From Acidicapsa dinghuensis (GTDB lineage Bacteria; Acidobacteriota; Terriglobia; Terriglobales; Acidobacteriaceae): a stretch of DNA of 64,000 bases. Below are positions 52,577 to 61,016 of the stretch, piece by piece. The notes below the pieces were generated by a model that was not told where the DNA came from, did no database searches, and saw only the letters and a list, made by a program, of their open reading frames with translations. Position numbers and translations under genes: made by a program. How positions within the stretch are numbered: position 1 is the first letter of the stretch; every line of letters starts with the position of its first letter. The stretch is taken from contig NZ_JAGSYH010000004.1 of assembly GCF_025685685.1 (NCBI RefSeq), positions 682,001 through 746,000 of the forward strand, in the 5' to 3' direction.

Positions 52577-55500
52577 ATGTCTTACATTGCAGCGCTTGTG
52601 CGTAAATTTCTTTCCGGGATGTTTGCAGCCGCGTTTTGCTTGGGAGCTCCAAACTTTTCCTATGCAGACGCCAACTCCGCTACTCTCACTATTACAATCT
52701 CGGACCCTTCCGGCGCCGTCATCCCTGACGCATCCGCGACCCTTCGCAACAGCGATACCAACCAACAACAGATGTCCGCAAGCAGTAAGACCGGAAATGC
52801 GGATTTTCCCTTCTTGAAACCGGGGCGTTATACCCTCACGGTATCCAAGAACGGATTCTCGGATGTCACTGTCGCAAACATCCTCCTGAACGTCGGAGAC
52901 GACAAGCACATTCAACTCGTGCTCAAGGTCGGGAGCGCAAGCCAAAATGTCACTGTCGATGCCAGCGGCCTCAACATCAATACAACGGATGCTTCAGTCA
53001 GTACGGTCATCGATAGAAATTTTGTAGAGAACATTCCACTAAACGGCAGGAGCTTCCAAAGCCTGATGACCTTGGCTCCTGGTGTTTCTCAGATCCCACC
53101 TCCGTCGACGGAATCAACCGGAAGTATTATTGGCATGACCGGTGAAATAGTCGTAAACGGCCAACGCACTGAATCAAACTACTTCACGGTCGACGGAGTA
53201 AGCGCTAATACAGGTGTTTCCCCAATCAGTTTTGGGACTGGTGCTGGCGCATCAGGCGCAGTAGCAGGTGAGACCGCACTTGGTACAACTCAAAGCCTAG
53301 TATCCATCGACGATCTTCAGGAATTTCGTGCGACAACATCGACATACTCAGCGGAATTCGGTCGCACGCCTGGAGGCCAGTTTTCATTCAGTACACGATC
53401 AGGTACAAACGACTGGCACGGGACTTTATTTGACTATCTCCGAAATGATGCACTGGATGCCAGCAACTGGTTTAACGACTATTATGGCTACCCAAAAGGG
53501 AAGGAGCGCCAAAACGATTTTGGTGGGACAGTCGGCGGCCCGCTAGTGATTCCCGGAGCGTACAACGGACAGAATAGGAGCTTTTTCTTCTTCTCTTACG
53601 AGGGTCTTCGCCTAGACGCGCCGCAAGCAGCGACTGCAATTTCTGTTCCCGACAGCAATCTCCGACAACAATCCACAGCACCCATTCAGCCGCTTCTCAA
53701 TGCATTTCCGGTCGCTAATGGAGGCGAGGATGGTCTTAGCGACGGCCTTGCATACTATATTGAAGCCATATCTTATCCAGCACACCTGAACAACACCAGT
53801 ATCCGACTTGACCAGAATTTGGGCGACCACTTCAAGATATTTGGTCGGTTCGCAGCCACCCCCTCCGATACTACTTCTTATAGCGCGGCCATCAAACAGG
53901 TGCAAAGCGCGAGCAATGATGCGGCCACGCTTGGCCTAACAAGTCTTGTCTCGGCCCGGCAAGCCAATGAACTCCGGTTTAACTTCACCAAGGCAGATGG
54001 CAGCTATGCTGCGACTTCTACCAGTCTAGGCGGAGCAGTGCCCTTGGCTCTCTCGAACCTTCCGGGACCAAATGGGAATGGGTTCCCGAGTGATGGGTCT
54101 GAATTGGTTGCGCTTTTTGAATTCGGCGGAGAGCCCACATTCGAACTCGAGAACATTCCTTCCCGCCAGCATCAATTTAACATTACTGACACGCATACAA
54201 TCTCCTTAGGGAAACACGCTCTCAAATTTGGTCTTGATTGGCGTCTTCTTTCGACAACATTGACCCCTATCAACCCGGAAGCGGAATATGTCTTCAGTTC
54301 AGAGCCGCAGATACTAGCGAGCACAACAGCTGTAACCGTCGTTCAGCAACAGGCACCCACTGCTGTCAAGCCGGTCTATACAGCGTTCTCGACTTTTGTT
54401 CAGGATGAATGGAAGGTAAGTAGCAGGCTATCTACCTCGCTCGGTTTACGCTGGGATATTAATCCGGCCCCTCACAGCTCCGAAGGGCCCTCCCCGTACA
54501 CTCTGAACCAGATCACGGATCTTTTGACAGCCGAACTTGCGCCTGAAGGCACACCTCTCTGGCACACGGACTGGCTGGGGTTTGCGCCTCGGGTTGGAGT
54601 AGCTTACCAACTTCACCAGGACCCAAATCGGGCAACCGTATTGCGCGCGGGCTTCGGAATCTTCTATGACATGGGTAATACCCAAGGCTCCGAAGGTTAT
54701 CAAGGAATAGGTATTAGGTCGCTGACGAGACTCTCTTCCGCGAGCTTTCCTTTGACCTCGTCGCAACTGCAGGTCCCTCCGGCAAGTGCAGCAGCACCTT
54801 ATACCAGCACTGTCTTTGCATTCGATCCCAACCTGAGACTTCCGTACTCACTCCAGTACAATCTCGGCGTCGAGCAAGCGCTCGGCAAGCAACAGAGCGT
54901 TACCTTTAACTATGTAGGCTCAGGAGGCCGCAAACTCCTCACGCTGTTCTCCTCACTTCCAGGCCGTGTCGGAAATCCAAACTTTGCTTCAAGCGGAGAG
55001 CTAGAGTTGACTCAGGGAAGGGCCTCTTCAAATTACAACTCACTCCAAATTAAATATCAACGCGCTCTCATTCACGGATTACAGGGCTTAGCATCCTATA
55101 CCTGGTCGCATTCGATCGACGACGATTCGAGTAATTTTGCCGTGTATGAGCTTCTTCGTTCGAGCTCAGATTTTGATATTCGTCATAATTTGCAGGCGGC
55201 ATTAACTTACGATGTTCCCATAATCCAAACCAGTCGCCTTCAGCGCGCGCTCCTCAGTGAATGGGGTCTAGATCTCCGCCTTCAGGCGAGGTCGAGCCTC
55301 CCAGTAAACGTTACCGGTTCTTTGACCATAGATCCAAGCAGCGGCGACTACATGACATTTCAGCCCAACTATGTTTCTGGACAGCCTCTTTACATCTACG
55401 GGGAACGATACCCCGGGAAACGTGTGATTAACTATAGTGCGTTCCAAACTGCAGCCGCAGATACGAACGGCGACCTCCCGCGAAACGTCGTCAATGGCTT

Positions 55501-55756
55501 GGATGCCGTTCAATTAGATGCTGCGCTTCACCGGGAGTTTCTCCTTGAAAAAGGTGTTAGCCTTCAGTTCAAAGCGGAGGCATTCAATGCCTTTAATCAC
55601 CCCATTTTCGGCGCGATCTACAACTCGCTTAACGATGGACCGAATGAGTTTGGCTATGCGTACAGCACACTAAACAGTTTCCTTGGAGGACTAAACCCTC
55701 TTTACCAAGTAGGCGGCCCGCGGTCGCTTCAGCTATCCCTCAAGCTCCTATTCTGA
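52577..55756 (+). CDS. TonB-dependent receptor with carboxypeptidase-regulatory N-domain (Oar-like)
   Basis: A 1059-residue outer-membrane receptor. Signal peptide ending about residue 30 (FLSGMFAAAFCLGAPNFSYA); carboxypeptidase regulatory-like Ig domain at about 33-115 (ATLTITISDPSGAVIPDASATLRNSDTN). Plug from about 125 (VSTVIDRNFVENIPLNGRSFQSLMTLAPGVS, VDGVSANTGV); a beta-barrel of alternating hydrophobic strands ending RSLQLSLKLLF with terminal Phe. Typical of Acidobacteria. Placed directly between the sigma fusion and the lasso isopeptidase, it most likely imports the lasso peptide (or a related peptide), as TonB receptors do in proteobacterial isopeptidase-bearing lasso clusters. The three + strand genes form a probable operon. 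Confidence 0.92.
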   Translation: MSYIAALVRKFLSGMFAAAFCLGAPNFSYADANSATLTITISDPSGAVIPDASATLRNSDTNQQQMSASSKTGNADFPFLKPGRYTLTVSKNGFSDVTVANILLNVGDDKHIQLVLKVGSASQNVTVDASGLNINTTDASVSTVIDRNFVENIPLNGRSFQSLMTLAPGVSQIPPPSTESTGSIIGMTGEIVVNGQRTESNYFTVDGVSANTGVSPISFGTGAGASGAVAGETALGTTQSLVSIDDLQEFRATTSTYSAEFGRTPGGQFSFSTRSGTNDWHGTLFDYLRNDALDASNWFNDYYGYPKGKERQNDFGGTVGGPLVIPGAYNGQNRSFFFFSYEGLRLDAPQAATAISVPDSNLRQQSTAPIQPLLNAFPVANGGEDGLSDGLAYYIEAISYPAHLNNTSIRLDQNLGDHFKIFGRFAATPSDTTSYSAAIKQVQSASNDAATLGLTSLVSARQANELRFNFTKADGSYAATSTSLGGAVPLALSNLPGPNGNGFPSDGSELVALFEFGGEPTFELENIPSRQHQFNITDTHTISLGKHALKFGLDWRLLSTTLTPINPEAEYVFSSEPQILASTTAVTVVQQQAPTAVKPVYTAFSTFVQDEWKVSSRLSTSLGLRWDINPAPHSSEGPSPYTLNQITDLLTAELAPEGTPLWHTDWLGFAPRVGVAYQLHQDPNRATVLRAGFGIFYDMGNTQGSEGYQGIGIRSLTRLSSASFPLTSSQLQVPPASAAAPYTSTVFAFDPNLRLPYSLQYNLGVEQALGKQQSVTFNYVGSGGRKLLTLFSSLPGRVGNPNFASSGELELTQGRASSNYNSLQIKYQRALIHGLQGLASYTWSHSIDDDSSNFAVYELLRSSSDFDIRHNLQAALTYDVPIIQTSRLQRALLSEWGLDLRLQARSSLPVNVTGSLTIDPSSGDYMTFQPNYVSGQPLYIYGERYPGKRVINYSAFQTAAADTNGDLPRNVVNGLDAVQLDAALHREFLLEKGVSLQFKAEAFNAFNHPIFGAIYNSLNDGPNEFGYAYSTLNSFLGGLNPLYQVGGPRSLQLSLKLLF

Positions 55757-55854
55757 CTCGATCTATGTCGGTCCCAATCATTGGTGCGAGCTGGCACCGT
55801 TGCTGAGACGATGCCGAATCGCGGTCCCACCGTAATTCACTAAAGGATGTATGG

Positions 55855-58176
55855 ATGAAGGGCTTATCAAGTATATTGTGCGTGCTCGCGCTGATTTCAT
55901 GGAACAACAGCCACCTGCTTGGTCAGCGCAGAGGCCTTAATGTGCGAGATGATATCGACCTGGTTACGTTCGGTGACCTTTACGGCGAAGGGGCATCGCC
56001 AGTGTTGGTGTCACCTGATGACGAGTTCGTTGTTATCCAATCGGAATATGGATCACTTGACGACGATCGACTTCACGACGAACTGCGCGTTTACGACATG
56101 TCGCAATTGGGCGATTATGTGGACGGTGCGGGAGATCGGGCACCCCTGCCGATTTGGACCATTCACGAAGCTACCTACAAAGACGGCGGTGAAAGCACCT
56201 TAGTACAACATATTCGATGGTTGAGTGACTCCAGTGGGTTTGCGTATCTGCTAAAGAACTCCAGCGGTCATATGGAATTGCGTATTGCAGAGCTTAGTTC
56301 ACGTTCCGTGGTCGCGCTTACGCCCTCTGAACAAGACGTCACTGCTTATGACATTCGAAGCCCGGACCATTATGCATTCACCGTAACCTCCGAAGCGGGC
56401 GATGTGCACAGAGATAGCGATGCAGAAGCAGAAACAGTGCTCGGAGCATCCGACACCCTATATGACGCTGTGTTTTCTCCACAGATGATGCCGGTTGACC
56501 GAAGCGAGTTGTGGGCTGCAGTTGGCGGCAAGGCATCGCCTATATTCGACACGGCAACTGGGCGCGTTGTTGCAGTCTATCCTGAGGGGAGAGATAACCT
56601 AACGTTGTCGCCTGACGGTCGCACACTACTCATCGCGCTCCCTGTCCCAGAAATTCCGAGGGCATGGGAGACAAGATATCTTCCACCATATCGAGAGTTC
56701 CCTACTCCCATTGTCTCAGGCGAGCAAAATCTACTCAGCAATCGGGGGTACTCATTTGTCAGCGAATACGCGGCCATCGATCTAAAGAGAGGCATAGTTA
56801 CGCTGCTGACGGATGGACCCACTGCACTGCGAGCGGGATGGTGGGCGAACTTCGCGCCTCCTGCTTGGTCGAGCGATGGGCAATGGATCATCCTACCGGG
56901 TGCCTTTGTTCCGAACGGGTCGAACGACGATACGCCCCCTTGCGTGGCCGTCAGAGAATTGTCCGCGAAAGGCTCACTACAATGTGTCGTTCCCTTGAAG
57001 CGCAATCTGTCTCATGGGTTTGAACCCGAATATAAGAGGATTCTGAGCGTAAAGTTTGAACCTGGACGTAACGATCGCATTGACATTTCCTACTTGGCGT
57101 TCGAAGGCACTGCGGCACGGGATGGCTTTATGACGTATCAGAAAGACGCAACTGGGAACTGGAGAGTGGAATCAGACGCACCGATTCCGCACTCGGCTTC
57201 ATCTTTACGAATCGAAGTCAAGATGGGTTTTGACGAACCACCAACCCTTGTGGGCGAGGACACAAAAACAGGGATCACGAAGGTAATATGGGATCCCAAT
57301 CCGCAGCTTCGAGATATCGCACTGGGGAAAGTTTCGCCGTACAGGTGGAATGACGAAACGGGCAGGGCCTGGTCTGCTCTCCTATACACACCAATCAACT
57401 ACGTGGTGGGAAAGCGATATCCGCTCGTGATACAAAATCATGGTTTTGACGAGCGCCGGTTCTCACCCAGTGGGGGATTTCCGAGTGCGTTCGTCGCGCA
57501 AGAACTCGCCGGGGCGGGAATCATGGTTCTTCAGATGCGCGACTGCGCCGGGCGAGGAACCCCGCAAGAGCTCCCATGTAACGTGATGGGCTATGAATCC
57601 GCAGTTGCTCAGCTTAGCCACTCCGGACTTGTTGACCCCCAGAACGTCGGCATTATCGGCTTCAGTCGAACAGTGTCCTACGTCTTGGCTGCGTTATCAA
57701 CGAGTACACTCCACTTCAAGGCAGCGTCCGTATACGATGGCATCAACCTAGGGTACTTTCAGCAAGTGGCGAACATGGGTGCCACTGCCTGGGAAGATCA
57801 AATCTCATCAATGATTGGTGCTCTTCCGTACGGTCCAGGCCTCTACGATTGGATCGCTCGGTCTCCAGAATTCAACTTGGACAAGGTGACGACTCCTACC
57901 CGCATAGTGGCCCGAGGAGCTTTGGGTAGCATAGCCATGTGGGAACCCTACGCTCTGCTGCGCGAGATGGGCCGGCCGGTGGAGTTCTTGCAGCTTCAAA
58001 CGAACGAACATGTGATTACCGATCCCGCCATTCGGCTTGCAGCGCAGGGAGGTAATGTCGATTGGTTCCGCTACTGGCTACAAGGCTATGAGGATCCAGA
58101 CCCGACGAAAGCGGAAGAATATCGGCGATGGAGGGACATTCGCAAAGCGAGTGCGAATAGGACACCGTCTCAATAG
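55855..58176 (+). CDS. Lasso peptide isopeptidase (AtxE2-like S9 hydrolase)
   Basis: The 773-residue exported protein (signal KGLSSILCVLALISWNNSHLLG) has an N-terminal beta-propeller (about 30-480; repeated SPDGRTLL/SSDGQWI-type blades) and a C-terminal S9 hydrolase domain. The nucleophile elbow is GIIGFSRTVSYV (Ser604), as in the GFSRT elbow of lasso isopeptidases. The acid is a Glu (Glu697 in MWEPYALL) and the His is His719 (NEHVITDP); Glu instead of Asp is also the AtxE2 arrangement. YDGINLGYFQ is another family-like stretch. Known role: opens the isopeptide ring of imported lasso peptide in the periplasm. Follows the TonB receptor; converges on the two precursor genes. Confidence 0.85.
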   Translation: MKGLSSILCVLALISWNNSHLLGQRRGLNVRDDIDLVTFGDLYGEGASPVLVSPDDEFVVIQSEYGSLDDDRLHDELRVYDMSQLGDYVDGAGDRAPLPIWTIHEATYKDGGESTLVQHIRWLSDSSGFAYLLKNSSGHMELRIAELSSRSVVALTPSEQDVTAYDIRSPDHYAFTVTSEAGDVHRDSDAEAETVLGASDTLYDAVFSPQMMPVDRSELWAAVGGKASPIFDTATGRVVAVYPEGRDNLTLSPDGRTLLIALPVPEIPRAWETRYLPPYREFPTPIVSGEQNLLSNRGYSFVSEYAAIDLKRGIVTLLTDGPTALRAGWWANFAPPAWSSDGQWIILPGAFVPNGSNDDTPPCVAVRELSAKGSLQCVVPLKRNLSHGFEPEYKRILSVKFEPGRNDRIDISYLAFEGTAARDGFMTYQKDATGNWRVESDAPIPHSASSLRIEVKMGFDEPPTLVGEDTKTGITKVIWDPNPQLRDIALGKVSPYRWNDETGRAWSALLYTPINYVVGKRYPLVIQNHGFDERRFSPSGGFPSAFVAQELAGAGIMVLQMRDCAGRGTPQELPCNVMGYESAVAQLSHSGLVDPQNVGIIGFSRTVSYVLAALSTSTLHFKAASVYDGINLGYFQQVANMGATAWEDQISSMIGALPYGPGLYDWIARSPEFNLDKVTTPTRIVARGALGSIAMWEPYALLREMGRPVEFLQLQTNEHVITDPAIRLAAQGGNVDWFRYWLQGYEDPDPTKAEEYRRWRDIRKASANRTPSQ

Positions 58177-58259
58177 GCGATCGTAGTCAACTGTACCTCG
58201 ACGCCCTGAAAGACAATCAACCGCCTGGCCCTCGTTTGGGCTGATGTAGCGCGCCAGGT

Positions 58260-58409
58260 CTATTCATCGACGTCATAAGAACCGCCGCTGCTGAGGGGGT
58301 TAGAGCATGATACATCACCTTCAGGCGAAGCGAGGCCCTTGTTGCCGAGTCCCCGGATCAAAGCCGTAGCTGAGATAAGCTGCTGGGCCGATGGTTTCAT
58401 ATATTTCAT
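58260..58409 (-). CDS. Lasso precursor peptide A2 (49 aa)
   Basis: Start ATG 58409 with GGAG eight bases upstream, stop TAG 58260. The leader has Tyr3-x-Lys5-Pro6 (the YxxP motif recognised by lasso RRE domains) and ...LISATALIRGLGNK. The putative core starts at Gly25: GLASPEGD gives Gly1 to Asp8, a proper 8-residue ring, then VSCSNPLSS and the terminal GGSYDVDE. 26 of 49 residues are identical with precursor A1. Position -2 is Asn, not the Thr usual in lasso leaders, so core limits are inferred. It contains one Cys in the tail, absent from A1. Last gene of the - strand cluster. Confidence 0.75.
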   Translation of the reverse strand: MKYMKPSAQQLISATALIRGLGNKGLASPEGDVSCSNPLSSGGSYDVDE

Positions 58410-58507
58410 CTCTCACTCCGTGGTCGAAACGATGAAAGTTCAGACAAGCGGCTATGCGAGTGAGCATCCACTCGAGGCCTGCCCACCCACATATCACGCG
58501 CTCCTCG

Positions 58508-58657
58508 TTACTCATCGAGGTCGTAGGAGCCGCCGGTGCTCTGCGGATTGGATGCCTTGGTATCGGTATCCGGATCCGCGGAGCCTTTGTGGCCTACTTG
58601 CTGAATCGCTGCCGAAGCAGACGATAACGCAAGAACGGTTGGCTTGCTGTAGTTCAT
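58508..58657 (-). CDS. Lasso precursor peptide A1 (49 aa)
   Basis: Start ATG 58657, preceded by a strong AAGGAG; stop TAA 58508. The leader MNYSKPTVLALSSASAAI carries Tyr3 and Pro6. From Gly25 the core would be GSADPDTD (Gly1 to Asp8, ring size 8), then TKASNPQST and GGSYDLDE. A1 and A2 are the same length without gaps; Gly25, Ala27, Pro29, Asp32, SNP (36-38) and GGSYD-x-DE (42-49) are invariant. Lies 92 bases downstream of the cyclase gene, with its own RBS, so it may be made in excess from an internal promoter or processed mRNA. Confidence 0.78.
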   Translation of the reverse strand: MNYSKPTVLALSSASAAIQQVGHKGSADPDTDTKASNPQSTGGSYDLDE

Positions 58658-58749
58658 CGTTTTTCTCCTTTCCTTAGGATTGTTGTACCTCTGGCTAACA
58701 TGTCAGAGCTTCAGTCGCAATACGCGCAGCTTTAGCTTTTGCGTAGGCA

Positions 58750-60636
58750 TCAGGGTGGAACCTTCATATCCAGTAGCCCTCGGTCAACTTGATCCCGAAG
58801 CCATTGCTCGATGCTTATAGCTAACAAAGTGTGAGAACTCGGCGTCGTCGGACCATGACCAGAATTGCCGAGTTCATCGAGCAAGTGCCCCGCATCAATC
58901 AGGATCCCATCCGACAGCCAATGCGTGTCGAACATTTGGTGAAGATAGGGCATCTGGTCGCGAAGTTCCGCAAGGGGACTTCGACTGCCGAACCATTTGG
59001 TCTTACGGAACAATACCTGGTGCGGAACAAGATCCTTCAAAGACCGTCGCATAAGGGATCGGCGTAGATTCGGACTGACAATCTGGTTTCTTGGCACAGC
59101 CGCGACAAATTCAAAAACGTCCCTGTCTAGATACGGATAGCGACGCTCGAACTCACCTGTCAGCGGAGGATCCGTGCATGCTAGTTGACTTGCAATGCTA
59201 TAACGAACGCCTTCCGCATTTGCTTGGGTCGGCCCGAGCTTATTCCAGTTTGTGAAATGAGAAATTATCTTCCGCGAATTCGGGGGCGAGAGTCTTACCC
59301 ATCTGCAGTGATCTGTGGACCCGCTGACTAAGGCAGAGGGGTTGTACCGCGACATGAGGAGCCCGAATGCTTCGCGAAGCAATCTATATACAGTCTTTTT
59401 TCTCGAGACGCTCCACGCAATCAAGGCGCGACAAAACAACCCAATCTTTCCTTCTACGAGATATTCCGCCAGTTCAGGGGCTTCGTACTGTACACCTCCC
59501 AGCAGCTCGTCACCACCTAAGCCGGAGAGCACGACTCTAGAACCCGATCTCTCCAACACCTCTTGGATTGCTCGGCTCCATGCCAGCGACCTCATAAAGT
59601 AACCTGGTGCGGCGAGGAAATGCTCCTTCGGGAGAGGAGCGAGCGCCCGATTGGTCAATTGCTGGAATACCTTGTCCATGGAGATGTGATCTCCAGTGCG
59701 ACCTCGATATTGTTCAATGACCGAGAAGAAAGGACGCTCGTCCCCGCTAGGCTCATCCAAGTTGTAATACGACAGCGTTTCGATGGCCGGCCCAACTTCA
59801 GCACGTCGAATGTCATCGGCGATGCAAACGATGGAACTGGAGTCGACGCCCCCGCTAAGCTCCGCCGTGATGATTCCATCAGCGCGAATGCGCCGGCAGA
59901 CAGACCTTCTCAGTACCGCTCGGAACTCCTCTTCGTAACCCTCATCAGATGAGTGGCGAATGATTGCATTGGGATTGATTGACCAATAGCGAGCCTCTTC
60001 GATTTGTCCTCCCAGACGAAAGATCAGAAAGTGTGCCGGAGTAACTCCACGAATCTCACGGTAAGGGGTTGTTCCCAAAGGAGGTCGTGTATGGAAACAG
60101 CCAGAGAAATAATCGAGATTGAGATGCAACTTGGCCGGCGCCAACAGAACCAGGGGCTCAGGGACAGTACACCATGAGACCCCGTCATCGTCTACCCGAT
60201 AGAAGAGCCGTCGCACACCTATATAGTCGTTCGCAAGAATCAATTGTTTTCTGTCGTCATCCCATAACGCAATCGCCCAATCACCGAGGAGCCGTGAAAA
60301 ACACTTTGTACCCCACTCTCTGTATGCCGCTGACACCAGCTCTACATCGGTTGGGATTCTCTCGAATTTCTCGGAGACCGTCTCCCGAATTTCATCTCGA
60401 TTATCGAGGCGGCCGTCCCATGTGAGAGTGCTTCCTGGACGATCCAAGGGCTGGCTCTCGAAGCGCGACTCCGGAGTACTATGGAGTGCCCTGTAGGCCA
60501 TACCAAGATTGGAGCGATTTATACTCCCACCGCCATCCGGTCCAATTGTCCGGATGCCCTCCGCTAACGCCACGAGGTCAGACTCGTGAACAACGTTACG
60601 AGGATCAAATTTGAAGATACCCGCCAATGCGCTCAT
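58750..60636 (-). CDS. Lasso peptide cyclase (asparagine synthetase-like, C protein)
   Basis: About 628 residues from ATG 60636 (MSALAGIFKFDP), chosen because GGAGGT sits six bases upstream and the codon overlaps the B2 stop (TGATG); an ATG at 60642 is in frame. The N-terminal glutaminase-like half (GRLDNRDEIRE, CFSRLLGDWAIALWDD, DYIGVRRLFYR) lacks the catalytic Cys2, which reads Ser, so it cannot use glutamine. The synthetase half has the ATP pyrophosphatase loop ELSGGVDSSS and GLGGDELLGG. Lasso cyclases adenylate the Asp/Glu side chain and close the ring on the core N-terminus. Its genome position with B2 and precursors supports this over true asparagine synthesis. Confidence 0.88.
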   Translation of the reverse strand: MSALAGIFKFDPRNVVHESDLVALAEGIRTIGPDGGGSINRSNLGMAYRALHSTPESRFESQPLDRPGSTLTWDGRLDNRDEIRETVSEKFERIPTDVELVSAAYREWGTKCFSRLLGDWAIALWDDDRKQLILANDYIGVRRLFYRVDDDGVSWCTVPEPLVLLAPAKLHLNLDYFSGCFHTRPPLGTTPYREIRGVTPAHFLIFRLGGQIEEARYWSINPNAIIRHSSDEGYEEEFRAVLRRSVCRRIRADGIITAELSGGVDSSSIVCIADDIRRAEVGPAIETLSYYNLDEPSGDERPFFSVIEQYRGRTGDHISMDKVFQQLTNRALAPLPKEHFLAAPGYFMRSLAWSRAIQEVLERSGSRVVLSGLGGDELLGGVQYEAPELAEYLVEGKIGLFCRALIAWSVSRKKTVYRLLREAFGLLMSRYNPSALVSGSTDHCRWVRLSPPNSRKIISHFTNWNKLGPTQANAEGVRYSIASQLACTDPPLTGEFERRYPYLDRDVFEFVAAVPRNQIVSPNLRRSLMRRSLKDLVPHQVLFRKTKWFGSRSPLAELRDQMPYLHQMFDTHWLSDGILIDAGHLLDELGNSGHGPTTPSSHTLLAISIEQWLRDQVDRGLLDMKVPP

Positions 60637-61016
60637 CAACATACCTCCATCACGAGGAACGTCTCACGCAATGCGAGTCGATCATTAATAATCTTGCCCT
60701 CTACCTCGACCCAAGCATGCGCTCTGAAGGGTAGCTTCTGAGCACCGATGACTAGTAGGGCCGGAACTCCGTGTCTCCGAAGCATTTTCACTAGCACCGC
60801 AGAGCGTTGTAGGCACATCGCCCGTTTAGGATAAAAAGCGCACGCAAGGTCGACCAAATAGCTCATGTGTTCGATGGAAATGCTCTGTCGCCTTCGTGAC
60901 CGTAGCGGGTATCGTTTTATAGCCCCGTGCAATGCCGCCAGGCCATTCTTAGACAAGAACAGATCATGTCCAATAAGCCTAGCGTACGCTTCGAGAAAAA
61001 GAAGGAGGTCTCTCAT
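60636..61016 (-). CDS. Lasso peptide leader peptidase (B2, transglutaminase-like)
   Basis: 126 residues from ATG 61016, which overlaps the POP stop codon (TGATG). The compact cysteine-protease domain shows PKRAMCLQRSAVLVKMLRRHGVPALLVIG with the catalytic Cys, FRAHAWVEVEG with the His and INDRL with the Asp. This Cys-His-Asp order and length fit the stand-alone B2 of split lasso systems, which cuts the leader from the precursor. B2 needs an RRE protein (B1) to bring in the leader; B1 is not in view. Translation is coupled on both sides (POP ahead, cyclase behind). Confidence 0.88.
   Translation of the reverse strand: MRDLLLFLEAYARLIGHDLFLSKNGLAALHGAIKRYPLRSRRRQSISIEHMSYLVDLACAFYPKRAMCLQRSAVLVKMLRRHGVPALLVIGAQKLPFRAHAWVEVEGKIINDRLALRETFLVMEVC

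Noticed and set aside
58260..58657. Core peptide limited to the final GGSYDxDE (Gly1 with Asp7 or Glu8)
   Set aside because: It would leave a ring with no tail to thread; Gly25-Asp32 gives a normal ring with a 17-residue tail.
58750..60636. True asparagine synthetase B
   Set aside because: Cys2 is missing, and the gene is coupled to B2 and followed by lasso-like precursors.
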